Below, piece after piece: positions 1-18,800 of a DNA stretch of 64,000 nucleotides; position 1 is the stretch's first letter, and each line of letters begins with the position of its first letter. This stretch comes from Micropterix aruncella (lineage: Eukaryota; Arthropoda; Insecta; Lepidoptera; Micropterigidae): contig OX155967.1 of NCBI GenBank assembly GCA_944548615.1, forward strand, positions 20,328,752-20,392,751, written 5' to 3'. A program made the translations under genes and the position numbers. The notes beneath the pieces are model-generated. The model saw only the letters and a program-made list of their open reading frames with translations. It was not told the DNA's origin and did not search any database.

Positions 1-105
1 TGTATATTCCGAAGTTAGTGTGGAATAAAGAAACGGAAAATATGCATAGATGAACCCTGAACACATTACACTTCTTTTTTGTTGGGCAGTCGTGTAAAAA
101 AGGAC
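1..105 (+). repeat. Family V dispersed repeat, 3' part
   Basis: The segment reading 'gaataaagaaacgg...tgaaccctgaacac...gtaaaaaa' recurs at about 5400-5495 and 45600-45680 in the same orientation, so this is the tail of a dispersed repeat whose beginning lies before the window. No coding capacity is seen. Confidence 0.6.
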
Positions 106-2071
<1,966 letters not shown>

Positions 2072-2329
2072 TCAAATTGAAATTATGTTTATCACTAAAT
2101 AAATGAAATGATAAAATAATGAAAGGGCACTTATCTGGTCTGTGGTGACCAGGAGTGACTCCACGCCTTTTTCGTTTTCTCTTCTCTCAGTATTTGCGGT
2201 TTCCTACTGTGGTATTCGAACCTTTCTACTTTATCCTACAGCGGCGACACAACAATGCGAAAGACGAGAATGAATGCTGGAAAATAATAGGCGATTAGTG
2301 TTTCTTAAATATTAATGATTTTTATAAAA

Positions 2330-5500
<3,171 letters not shown>

Positions 5501-6049
5501 TCGATCTAACAGAGTTAAATAATATTTTCGTTTAAACTTTTATATATAAACATACAATATGAAAAAAAATGTTATGGATTATTGTAATTTTCCCATTTTA
5601 TTTTGTAGGTAGTATAAATACAATTTTCCATCTTAATAAGTCTTTAGGTTATTATGGATGCGAAATATTTAAAACAGTTTCATGTATCGAAAATGTTTGT
5701 CATACCATAATTTTCTGCGAGAAAGCCCTTTTTAGGCAGTCTAGTAAAATGTTTGAACTCTATCCTGAACTCTATCCTGCCTGAAATGGAATGCACATTT
5801 CATTAACATGAATAGCAAAATTAATTAAATATTTGAGAACATATCTGACAAAGAAACTCGGTAATCTGACAAAGAAATTCGGTATCTATCCATGCGATGA
5901 TCGATGTAGTAGAATAAGTTGAAGTTAACTTTACATATATTATGTTTATATGTATGTACGTGTGTATATGTGTATTCTAATGTGTTTAGTATTTCTATTT
6001 CCTATATAATATTGTAATTTTTAATATTTTTTTTATATTATATTCGGGC
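5501..6049. other. AT-rich noncoding stretch
   Basis: Nothing supported. A 71-codon open frame at 5569-5784 has no recognisable domain and no family features. Confidence 0.4.
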
Positions 6050-6544
6050 TTATTCGAACACATAACTCGAGAACGACTGGACCGATTTTCATTGTTTTTA
6101 ATTTGTACTATTTATCTCCGCCCCGAATAGCAGAATAACTGTAAAAACATTGTCAAATTAACGAAAAAATAAAATAAAACAAAAATGTTCATGGGTTTCG
6201 CAACTGTCAAACGTTTAATGTTCATCCCGTCGATACGGTAAACTCGCCCCTCAAATTTAAGAAAGTATTTAAATAAAGGTTTCGAATCGACAAGATATAT
6301 CTACAATATTCGGACCACAATTATTACATAGTTTAATTCAATCATGTCATGCTGACACGCAATTGATATACTTAATTTTTGTACTTTTATATTTTTTTGT
6401 GTTATTATCTTAATAAAGTAGTTAACTTAATATTTATTTTGTATTCATTGTATTACTTCAGTAAAATCATAAATTAAGTTCAGCTAATCTGTAACACTAC
6501 ATTCATTGACCGTTTGGCGGTACGAAGTTCGCCGGGTCAGCTAG
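6050..6544 (+). mobile_element. Helitron-like nonautonomous element, 3' end
   Basis: Ends 'tacgaagttcgccgggtcag' then CTAG followed by T, the CTRR-type terminus seen on lepidopteran Helitrons. Near 6060-6105 it carries the 'aactcgagaacgactggaccgattt' motif often found in such elements. The 5' end is not clear and the start given is approximate. It ends 166 bp before the start codon of the odorant receptor. Confidence 0.55.
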
Positions 6545-6710
6545 TAAATAAATAATTGAATAAATATAGGAATCAGGCGACTAATGCCCAACCACTATTC
6601 CAGCGGGTCATTGTGAAAATGTCTTTGTTTTTTGAGGTTTTCCGTCGGTCACTAGCGCAGGAAAAGTCGTCACTAGAGTCGTGTCGGATCGTTTATTTAT
6701 TTTTCTTAAG

Positions 6711-6852
6711 ATGCTGATCTGGAAGCGTTTTAAAGATGCCGTCCACTGGAGCTGGTCGCTCGAAGATTCATCTTTGGAGAACATTGTCTGGCATTTGAGG
6801 ATCCTTATGAAGCTCTGCGGAATTTCTACCAACAAAGACCTTAGTGAACAGA
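6711..6852 (+). CDS. Odorant receptor exon 1
   Basis: Starts at ATG 6711 and ends before GTAAGA at 6853, leaving one base of a split codon. It encodes residues 1-47, the cytoplasmic N-terminus, with the receptor-like pattern 'RFKDAVHWSWSLEDSSLEN'. No earlier in-frame ATG gives a better start. Confidence 0.8.
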
Positions 6853-9800
6853 GTAAGATATTGTTATTTTTATTTATTTTCCAATTACCTACGGGATAGT
6901 CGAAAACCTCGTCACTGCACCAATACGTGCCACTTCAAAGGATGCAGCCGTTTGAAGAAGCCGCCTCGTATGCCCCGATGCAATGGGGCAATTTGTCGAC
7001 AATAGTATCGAGTGTAAATACTTTCTCGAGTAAACCAGGCCAAAATGATAGTAAAATTATAATTAAACAATGGTTAGTATTTTACACATATTTTTTTGCG
7101 AAATATCCTACAGAAGGGATCGGTAAATATCCTACAGAAGTTAAGAATCAGAAAATCATCAGGGACTACTTGGAGCAGGAACATCGGGCTTCCTGGAAAT
7201 AGAGTCAGGGATGTCGCCAGGCAAAAGCCATGATGGAGCAACCACTACAAAAAAAAACCAAGGCCCTACTTGACATGAGCAAGAAGAACCTTAGAACCAC
7301 TATCGGTCTCCTCACCGGACCCACGACCCTTAGAGCTCATCTATTAAACCTTGGCTTGACCGAGAGCAAGGACTGCCGAATATGTGGCGAAGAACCTGAA
7401 AACAGCATACACATCGTTGGTCGCTGCCCAGGGCTCGCCGCTAAAAGACACAGTTTACTGGGACGAGCCTTTCTCGAACCAAGCGATCTGCCCAACTTGA
7501 AGGTCAGTGATCTACCTGGACTAGTAAGAAGTACTGGGCTACTAGCTGACTACTGACCTAACCACATATTAGGTAGTTACAAAAGGCCTTACAGATCTAG
7601 GTGACATTAAGGGCTGGAAACAAGCTCCCCACTCCATTTACTACTACTACTACTAAGGATCGGTTTTGTTACTCCAAGACTTCCCCGTCAAGTAGACAAG
7701 CCCCCCGCCACTCTGCTTGCCAATCCAACCTTCTCCCGCGCGCCAATTCGTTGTATATTTGTAGGTTTTTTCCGTGGTATTAAAATGGTATTTTTCCAAA
7801 ATATATGGTAGTATTTTCTTTAATATGACAGATTTTAAATATTATTTATGTCGCTTGTATTTGAGATATTTCAATCGAGAAAGTTATAAATGCATATATT
7901 TCAATTAGAGAAAGTAATAAATGCATATATTGACGTTATGTTTAATACATTTCCCGGTGATTATATTTAAATAGCCCTTTGAGTATTTTAATAAATTAAT
8001 TTTTATTCATAATATTCGTCGGGGACTTTGTATACTCCCAAAAGTCCTATGGAGAATATAATAAAAATAATAACGTAAAACGGTCGTTTAATATTGATAC
8101 GAAATAAGAATATATCACTGTCAAATAACAAACTTGGTAGTGTCATATGCAATGGGGGAAAGCGGCACTACAGGAAGTTTTAAAGATATTTGAAAATTAT
8201 GTCTCCCGTGAGGTGGGTGTAGAAGACTAAACAGTTCACGGTCTAGTGACGCCACTCGTCCGTAAGGGGCTCTCTAGACGATCAACCGCAGAAAATATGA
8301 AAATATTTTTTTTTAATATTTTACAAAAATGCCTAATTTTGCAGTTTATACCAGGGAGTTACGTTAATTAGACGTAATTGATTCATGAATTATGTGACTC
8401 CCTGGTATAAAACTAAAAAATTAGGCATTATTGGTAAATATTACAAAAAAATATTTGCATATTTTCTGCGGTTTACGATCCCCTCCCAGCCTGCGACGCT
8501 ATGCTTGACAAGCATGCTTGATCGTCTAGAGAGCCCCTAAAAGATCAACGCTTTACCGCGAAAAACTGGGTGTGCAGCCAGTGCAGCGGCCTGACGCTTG
8601 CACCCATTACGGGCAATTACGGGCAGATTTCTCCGGCCTCCCGGCTGGTTACGGTTTCAAGGTCGCTTAGGCGGCCTTCTCCCTTACGTAGCGGTAATTC
8701 GGTGTCTACCGAATCTATCCGAACACGGCGTCCTTGCCCGGCGTTTCAGCCGGTATCGGACAGCCGATTGGTCGTTTCAAGAGCGGTTGCCGTAAGGTTA
8801 ACAACCACCCCTTCCCCCTTCTTCCCCACCCCCCGTGACGATTAAGACCATTTCCAGACTGAATTCTGTCTATCTGTCTGTCTGTGCAGGTCAATCTGTC
8901 TGTCTGTCTGTCTGAGTTAATGGGCCCTTGCTGAGTTGGCCACGAAGACCCATTCTGTTCAGGGTTGGTCACACTCACGAGTCAACACCTATACGACGGC
9001 CTCCACGCATGAAGTGCGAGCCTGGGTAGGACTCTGGCCTTATGGTTAGTTTCCCCTGGGAATCAACCTTCTGGCGCTCCTGGACGGTCTGCGCACCGTG
9101 CGGATAAGCCAATTGATTGCGCACTCTGATTAACAGTCGGGGGAGTCTGGAAGCAGTACTGTTTCCTATAGAGCGGGGGTAACTGCGGACCTTACGGCGA
9201 GTGCTCTTGAAACGACCCGATCCTGGGTGAACAGCCGGGCAAAGGATGCCGTGGTCCGCGATAAATTCGGTATACACTGTTTCACCGCTTCGTAAGGGAG
9301 AGGACCGCGCAAGCGACCTCGAATTCGTACCCAATCTGGAGTAATCTGGTCGCAATTGGAAGTAAGGGCGTGAGTCTAAGCCCGCTGGGTAACACTCCTG
9401 GCTATCTCGTGATTAAGGCGTCGGACTCTTACGGGTTTGTAGCGGAGCTAGACGGTGGACTGTTTTGACGGGCTCGCCTGCTGTCGTCGACAACCCTAGT
9501 GGTCTGTTTGTCTGTCTATCTCTGTGCGTGTGTGTGTATTCCTCCACGATATTCATTCGATGTGTGTTTATTCATCCGATTGAGCTGTAATATGGTATGC
9601 AAACATCATTCGCACATGGCAAGAGTTGAAAGATCGTGGTTGAAATCGGACCACCAGAGGCCGCGCTAGTCATACTTGAGTCTCGAAATATTGGACTCGG
9701 AGACTTGAAATTCGGTACACAGATGACTTGTTGGACCGAAATCACCTTGTGAAATTTCGGTTGGGATATCTCGTATACAAGCGACGCAAAAAAAACTTCT

Positions 9801-12800
9801 TTCCCCAATCCCTTTCCCCCACCCTCCGATAGTGATTGTATTGTGAGGGACCTACCCTCACTAGACTCCAAATTGTGCGATGTGAGGTGGTGGTGTCAAA
9901 TTGCGGGTTATCTCCGTATTAAAAGTCGATTTTGAGTATAGTGTTTACTGAAAGTTAGATATTACCAGTATGTAACGCTTCCCGAATAGGTTATGTTTTG
10001 ACGCAAGGGTGTTGGTGCGCGATTGAAGTTACGAGGCTATATGGATGAGGATTGTATTTGTGCTCCTAGTATCTCGTACTGGGAACGGATCAAGTCTGTG
10101 GGATTGCAGACTGATGTTTCTCGCCTCGATAAGGAAAGGAAGGAAATGGTAACCAAGAAGCCGGGACACCGAAGTGTGCCGTCGCTATCTTGGGGACGTG
10201 ATCACTCGAGGAATGATACTTTGGTTGCGTTTTCGCCGGTTTATATAGGCCGATATATGATGCAATCCAAAATATTCCGAGTAAAGTATTGTTTCATCGT
10301 GCTGATTCATCGCTGGACGAGGTATCAAAATAGCTGAATTTGTGTCTGTGTATTTCACTGGAAATCAATGCATTTGTTGATTGCATGTGACGGTACTTCA
10401 GGGCCGTTACAGTATCAAGTGACTATCAAGTGACTATGATGGCAAGAGTAGTATATTTTAGTATTTTGTAATATTTCCGTGGTATTAAAATACCTATTTT
10501 TCAATATGATGTAGTATTTTCTTAAATACGGATTTGAAGGGGGAGTGGAGTTTAGGGGAGGGGGTTGAGGTTTAGGGGTTGGGGATAGGGAAAGTCTTGG
10601 GGTGACACAACCGGTTTTTTATTCTACTAAGTCTACTCTTTGGGATTTACTAATATTTTTTATGAACTCCCATTCCCAATATTTAAATATCCTTCTCCGC
10701 GATGTTAATTCTGTGTAGTGTTTCGACTCTGTGTAAACCTTATTATTTAACATCCCCAGAAATCTTTTTTCCGACTCTTCTGGGAGTTGTGGGCCTCAAC
10801 TGGATCTTGTTCGAATTGGGTGTTACGTACTACATCATCTGCAATGAAGGTTTGGACAGTATCGAAGGGCAGAGTACCCTTATTTGCACCCATACCGTAT
10901 TTTTCAAAAATCTATGGTACTTAATGTATAGGTTAGTCAATATTTCAATAGTAAACTAAAAATCGGATAGATATATACAGATACGGTCATTAATTAGTTA
11001 CATCTTTAGATTGTGTGAATCAGTACGAGCAAATTTGCAAATTGTGGGAGAATTATCATTTTTTTTTTTGAAAAGTTGACAGAAGTTAAGCGCGCTGCGC
11101 CTTCTATCAATAGGTAAAATATCGCAAATGAACAATATTTGCAATATTTTACCTACCGTTGGATGGCGAAACGCGTTTAATTTTTTTAAACTATATTTTT
11201 AAATTAAAAAAAAAACAAAACCATTTTTTGGGGTTTTTACCAAACAAGGTGTTTTCCGAAACATTTTGTTGTGTTTCCCATTTTTTTTACTGAAAGTTGC
11301 TTATTAGCTCGTTCTGATTCACCCACTTCAAGGATGTCACTAATTAAAAACTCACTTATATACAACGTCTAACATAACTTGTGATCAATATTTCTAGAGG
11401 AGCTTCTATATCCAATATAGATAATATTTCAAGAAAAAAAAAATATTTTGATTTAGATTTTTTTTTATTTGTCAAAAATATCCGTATGAGTTAATTATTT
11501 TTAACAACTTTTGACAGAAAACCAAGCCAAAATTAATTATACTTTCAGAGATACTATTATTCAAAGTTCGCGGCGACAAAATCAGCTGTTTAATGTTTAT
11601 TTACATCGTCTTCTGAACGCTCGACTGTAAGCGGATTCGTAGTTTCGGTGGATTTGTAGATGGACGGACGCTGACGTTATTTCTTTAACATGAAAAAAAT
11701 AAAAAGAACAAAATCAAAGTCAAAGTCCAAATAAAAAAAAAAAAAGCTTTTATCGCGGGCCTAGGCCAGCGCGGCGACCGAATGAAGAAATTTCTTAACG
11801 AAGATCAATGATTTTAAACTGATAATTATGTACGTCTAAACGAGTACTGCTTACGATTCGAAGAAACGATTCTTAGCTTTGAATATTTTAGATTTTGTTT
11901 ATATTACATAGTGTAATTAATTTGTGAAATTAGATCTAACCGAACACAAAAACGACTACTACGCAAATACTATCTGGCATATTATTATGAAACCTGCACC
12001 ATTTTAAAGATAATTTAATTATCTATCTTTTTATCTACGATTTTTTTTGAATAATCGTTTTTTTTGCTTTATCGAATAAAAAAATTCGTGCGCGGCGCTC
12101 TATCGGAAGACGTTTAAATTATTCCGAATCATTTGCTTTCGCAGCCGCCAATGATTCGGAATAATTTCAACGTTTTCCGATAGAGAGCAGTTATCTGATA
12201 TCAGAAAAAATACGTGTGGCACTCGGGGACTGCCGCGGTAAAGCTATTGCATAGCATTTTTAACAACTTATGCAATTATAATTATTTATTTATTTTATTT
12301 CTTCTGATATCAAATAACTGCGCTCTATCGGAAAACGTTGAAATTACTCCGAATCATTTGCGGCTGCGGTAGCAAATGATTCGGAATAATTTTAACGTCT
12401 TCCGATAGAGCGCCGCGCACGAATTTTTTATTCGATAAAGCAAAAAAAAACGATTATTCAAAAAAAATCGTCGATAAAAAGATAGATAATTAAATTATCT
12501 TTAAAATGGTGCAGGTTTCATAATAATACGCCAGATAGTATTTGCGTAGTAGTCGTTTTTGTGTTCGGTTAGACCTAATTTCACAAATTATTTACACTAT
12601 GTAATATAAACAAAATCTAAAATATTCAAAGCTATGAATATTAGGAAAATGTTCTTGTTTAACATATATTTTTTTCGAATCATAAGCAGTACTCCTTTAG
12701 ACGTAATTATCAGTTTAAAATCATTAATTTTCGTTAAGAAATTTCTTCATTCGGTCGCCGCGCTGGCCTAGGCCCGCGATAAAAGCTATGCAATAGCTTA

Positions 12801-15800
12801 AAAATAAAATAAATAAATAATTATAATTGCATAAGTTGTTAAAAATGCTATCCAATAGCTTTACCGCGGCAGTCCCCGAGTGCCACACGTATTTTTTTTC
12901 GTCAAATGTCATTTATGTCTGATATAGAAGCTCCGCTAGGGATAGTAGTCATAATTTATGTTAGACCTTATATGTACATGTAGAAGGAAAGGTGCAAATA
13001 TCGTATAAGCTGATACTATGGAATATAGCGTTTCTCAGCTGTTATTGAAAAAATAAGTAATGAACTAACGCTTGTTCGCTGGTTGACACTTAATTTCAGG
13101 CAAGACATGATCGAACTCTTAAATTTGGCGCACAGACAAAACCGCTCCCTGACGGAAATCGAGGAGAAGGCTATATTCGACGAAATGAAAATTACCAAGT
13201 GGCGATGCCGCACTTTCTGTACAACGATCGTAGTCACAGTTTTTCTCTACACATACTTACGCATGGCAGGCGGACAATCTACTTTACCAACATATCCTGT
13301 GCTACTTCCAGGTATGGAACTCCCTTGATGAAACCGTTTTCTGTCTGCTTCTCTTTGTCCGGACGTCTGTACGTCACCGTATACTGATTCTCACTACTAT
13401 TTTCCTTTTACTAAAACTTGTAAATTTGTAAGCAATCAAACAATCAAGCAAACTTGATTGTAATATTAGTCCTGTCCACCCTAGTCCCAGTTGGGTGACA
13501 GAATCAAATAAGCAAAAGGTTAAGGTTTTGCCATTCGGTTCCTGTTATTTTAGTACGCAAAATCACTGTTTTATAGTAATAATAGTAATTAGTCCTTAAA
13601 TAAATAAATAAATGTCTTTGATTAAATATGCTATTAGATGCCAGACTGAAAATATATGCATTAAAATAAAATAAAAAAACAAATTACTATAAATGAGCTA
13701 ACACGTAAACATATTAAAAAGAATTAAAAAAACACGACTGCCGTAATAGAAAGTTTACTATTGTATTTATTATTATTATTATGATTTTTAATGAAATATT
13801 TATATCAACATATAGATAAATGTATATTTCCGGAATTAACTCAATCAGAACTTTCATTTGACACAAAACACGATATATTTATGTTAATCTATTGACATTT
13901 AGACATTTAGACAGGTATTTTTTGACATTTCGACATTTGAGATAGGGGAGTGAGGGCCAGTTCTAACAAATTTTGTATTTTAGTTTATATTTCCAAACTC
14001 AATAAATCATTGTACAATGTTTTTCCATGTCATACCTTAATTATTCAGCTATTTTTTTCGCTACAAAAAACATCAATAAAGTGAATACTTTCAGAATTAG
14101 AAGCATTTTAAATAAAAAGTCAGTTGTAAATACTAATAAGTAAGTTTTAACTGGGCTGAGGTAAGTATTAACGCAAGGGGCAATTATTAACATGGCACTA
14201 TTAGAAATAAGTAATTCCAGGAAAACATTATTTTTCCCTACCAAAATCTTTAATCAAGGGTAAACCTGTTTTCAAACACAGAAACCATAGCCAAATTGCA
14301 TAGACGTATTTTCTTTTTGTTTTTGTAATAATCACAGTATTAAACAAGCACGCACAAAATTAAACGTAGACCTTAGAACAGGTACCGTCCTAGTTAGGTA
14401 ACGTTGCCACTGAACTATGCAATGTATTCATTTTCTGCTATTTATTCAATGTTTAAAATATTTTTTCTGCATAGTTCCTAAGATAAAATTGTTTTAAATT
14501 ATTTTTGAATTACTTAATAGTGTAATTAATTATGTACTGCTTACGATTCGAAAGAAATATATGTTAAACAAGAACATTTTCCTAATATTCTTAGCTTTGA
14601 ATATTTTAGATTTTGTTTATATTACATAGTGTATTCATTAATAAAAAAAATGTATTCTTTCAGATATACACTAATTAACAACAAAAATTGGTTTTTAGCT
14701 CGTTAAGTCCAGAAAAACTTAAAGAGTCACTTATAACTTTACATTACAAAATGTAATACATTACAAAATATAACCAGTCCTATATTTGTTTTTATTTAAT
14801 GAAATCTTCAGGAACTGAGTTCAATCTGTCAAGCTTAAGGTAATTTCTACTTGTCAAAAATTAAAAATAAAACAAATGTTTATAAATAAACAACGAGTTG
14901 AAAATAGCTGTTAATTATTCCCTATTCCTAGTAGCCGTCGTCTGAGAAACAATTGAAACACATATAGCTTCTAGTGACACCTCTGATTCAGGTGATGTGA
15001 GCCCATCTCTTACATAGTGTACACTGAATCCAATCAAAACCAAGTGTGTCTTCTTTATACAGTTCGCTACAAACTCTAACTAAAAGCAGTCGTCGTCTTT
15101 TGAATCACTTTGCATATTTTTTCTTCACTTTCTCTACCTTTCCGCCTCTCCCACTCCTTCTTGTTCCCTTTTTCTTGGCCTTTATTCTTACTCGTTGTTT
15201 CTTCCTGACTAAATTTTTTTTTCTTGGATAATTTAATTCAGCATCTTTTTCTAAGGCTAATTTCTAAAGTGTACCAGTGCGAATATTAGACTTTCTTAGA
15301 CGCTCTCGCTTGGATTCAACATGTGGCGGAACTTTTGGAAACGGCCTTTCTGATTCTAAAATAAAATTTATTTAACCTTTTGTTCTGATCGTTCTGTTTT
15401 TAATGGCCAGCTCAAATATTACTTGAGAATTTGACCCCGTCCGAAAGAAGGTCTGTTAATGTTTTCCCGTTAATGGAAATTTTTGCTTGTGACTAAGCTA
15501 AAATCTAGGCTGAGCTGAAATCTAATCTGAAGGTTGATAGTAAAATGAAATCTTGTCGATTAAAATTCCGCAGCATGAATGTGGGAGTAAACAGCCTATT
15601 AATATAGTCAGTTACTTAAGGCTTTCTCAATAATATTTATGCGTATTTTAGCCTCTGCTGTATTTCCTCAGAAATTAAACTAACTTGTTTGTTTTCTCCG
15701 CACATTGGGTAGTTATCCTCGAAAAACACATTTTTGTACAAACAGTGAATTTGGCAAATTTACTGGCTTATGCGGTTTCACAATATCTGGATTCATAAGT

Positions 15801-18800
15801 TGTTTCAGGCAAAGTTTGATATAAAAGCAGCCCCGTTTAAAGTTTGCCTTCCGAATAATTCCAGGAATGGAAGACGAGTACTCCTTCCCCAACTTCGAAG
15901 TGTACCAGATCATCCGGCCTCTCATGATCACCATCAACACCATCACCGTACTGGCCTTTATGGTCGGGTTCATCGCCGTGGTGGGCCACGCCTGCAGCCA
16001 CGCAAGAGCCATCGCTGCCCTGGTCGCGAACCTGGAAGTCTGCATGAGGGATACTCCCGAAGAAATAAGACCTAAAATAATGTACGTCCTGAGGAAACAC
16101 CACGATCTTAAAGACTTTGTGAGCAGGCTGCAGTATATATACTCCTGGGTCGCCGGTTTGGATGTTCCGCTGTATATAATATCGACTGGAATCACATTTC
16201 AGGTATTATTGTTTACTTCATTTGATATTGTCAGATTATTTTTTACAAAACTAAGTAATCGTCCCTAACCACTTTGAAACACTGGTTACTGTTAGATCGC
16301 CGAAGTTTAGCAGCGCCGGGCGTTGTCAGTACTTCTGCCTGCATGCCAAATTTAGCTCAATCGGTTGAAGCATTTAAGCGCTATCTATAGAGGTACATAT
16401 ACAGCTAGCATGGGAGCTAACGGGCCCATGATGAGGTGGCCACGATGACCCATGTGTTCAGGGTCGGTCACACTCACGGGTCAACACCCATCCGATGGCC
16501 TCCACGCATGGGGTGCGAACCTGGGTAGGACACTGGGTCAACCAGTCTCCCCTGGGAATCAAACCTCTGGCGCTCCTGGACGGTCTGCGCACCGAGCGGC
16601 GCAAGCCAATCGATTGTGCTCTCCGACTAACAGTCGGGGGAGTCTGGGAACTGTATTGTTTCCTATAGAGCGGGGGTGGTTGCTTACCTTACGGCGACTG
16701 CTCTTGAAATGACCATTGGCCATCCGATCCCGGTTCAGAGTCGGGCAAAGAACGCCTTGGTCCGCGATAGATTCGGTGCACACCGTTTCACCGCGTCGTA
16801 AGGGAGAGGACCGCGCAAGCGACCTCGAACTCGGAACCAATCGAGAGACCGGAGAAATCTGGTCACAATTGGAAGCAAGGGCGCGAGGGTCGGCCCGCCA
16901 GGTAACATACTGGCTATCTCGCGGTAAAGGCGTTGGCTTCTTGCGGGTTGTGGCGTAGCTAGACGTCGGATTTGTAATGTCCAAAGTCTTCTACGCTCAC
17001 TGCACGGTCGATAGAACGAAGAATCGTTAAAACGTCCTGCGGTGACGGGTTCGCCCGTTGTGGTTGACATCTCAATATATAGAGGTATACACACACAGAC
17101 ACTAAAACAGATTTCAACCTGGAAATTGTCCTAATCGTCTCCGGATTACGAACGCCTTCCACAGTATAAAGTAATACAATCTTATTATTTTAATAGTATT
17201 TGCTTAAAAATTTCAATTTTCATTTGGCATACAGGTTTAAATACCTAATAATGATGCTTTATTGTTCAGATAGACTTATATAATAGATAGAATGCCGCCT
17301 CATTCTAACCTATATAAAAATGAGTTAGATAGCACTAATAATAGAATGTTATTATCGTTATCGCTGGTCAAATTATTGGGTGTTTATCAATCGGTCCTTT
17401 AAGTATAAAAAAACATTTATTATCAATGTTATTAAAGATGGCCAAATAAATTTCTATTACTTTTACCGTCAATGCTAACAGCGCCACCTGCATTTCAATG
17501 GTTGCTAAAATCTTCTATAAGAGTGAGCAACCTAATACGCTACATAATCAAAAGAATTACTAAAATTGACAGTGTAACTAATAACATAACCACCCACATT
17601 TTTTTAAGCTATTGCATAGCTTTTATCGCGGGCCTGCCAGCGCGGCGACCGAATGAAGAAATTTCTTACCGAAAATTAATGATTTTAAACTGATAATTAC
17701 GTCTAAATGAGTACTGCTTACGATTCCAAAAAAATATATGTTAAACAAGAACAGTTTCTTAATATTCTTAGCTTAGAATATTTTAGATTTTGTTTATATT
17801 ACATAGTGTAATTAATTTGTGAAATTAGGTCTAACCGAACACAAAAACGACTACTATGGAAATACTATCTGGCGTATTATTATGAAACCTGCACCATTTT
17901 AAAGATAATTTAATTATCTATATTTTTATTTACGATTTTTTTCGAATAATCCGTTTTTTTTGCTTTGTTGAATAAAAAATTCGTGCGCGGCGCTCTATCG
18001 GAAGACGTTTAAATTATTCCGAATCATTTGCTTCCGCAGCCGCAAATGATTCGGAATAATTTCAATGTTTTCCGATAGAGCGCAGTTATCTGATATCAGA
18101 AAAAATAAAATAAATAAATAATTATAATTGCATAAGTTGTTAAAAATGCTATGCAATAGCTTTACCGCAGCAGTCCCCGAGTGCCACACGTATTTTTATT
18201 TCAAGGCAAGGCTTCTGTTCAATTACGAAAATCAAAAAGACACGTCAAGAAAAATATCAATAATATAGAGTAAAATAAATAATATTATCAAGTACAAGAA
18301 TAAAAGAATAATCAATCAAAAATTATAATAATCATTCAATAATAACAACAATAAAATGCTTTATTCATAATAAAAGGCGAGCTTATTGTCTGCAGGCAAT
18401 ATTTTAGAGGTAACCAATACCATTGATTTTATAGTATAAAATCAATGCCTATACTATTGAATGAATGAGCGATCGGAATGAATGAGAAAAAAAAAAAAAA
18501 AAAAAAGAAAAAGAAAGAAAGTGAAGTCACTATGATTAAAGTGAAGTCTTAAATACTATCACCCCAGAACAGATATACAATCTAGTGGGGGGATAAAATC
18601 CACACAAATGCAATCTTATCTGCTTCGCAAAAATCAATTGTATTGTTTTGGATAATTTTATAAATAAAAAAAATTAAAAAAATTGTAACAACATTATTTG
18701 CGAGTATATGCTAACTTAACCTCTATAAAGAGTATGACGAATACAACAAAGAAAATCGGAAGGAAAAAAAAATACGTGTGGCACTCGGGGACTGCCGCGG

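Noticed and set aside
9400..9445. tRNA-like segment in family X ('cgcggttaaggcgttgg')
   Set aside because: Resembles a tRNA D arm, but no full cloverleaf or good B box was found; kept only as a test for the family's origin.
15713..16103. Minus-strand frames over receptor exon 4
   Set aside because: Antisense shadows of a well-supported exon.
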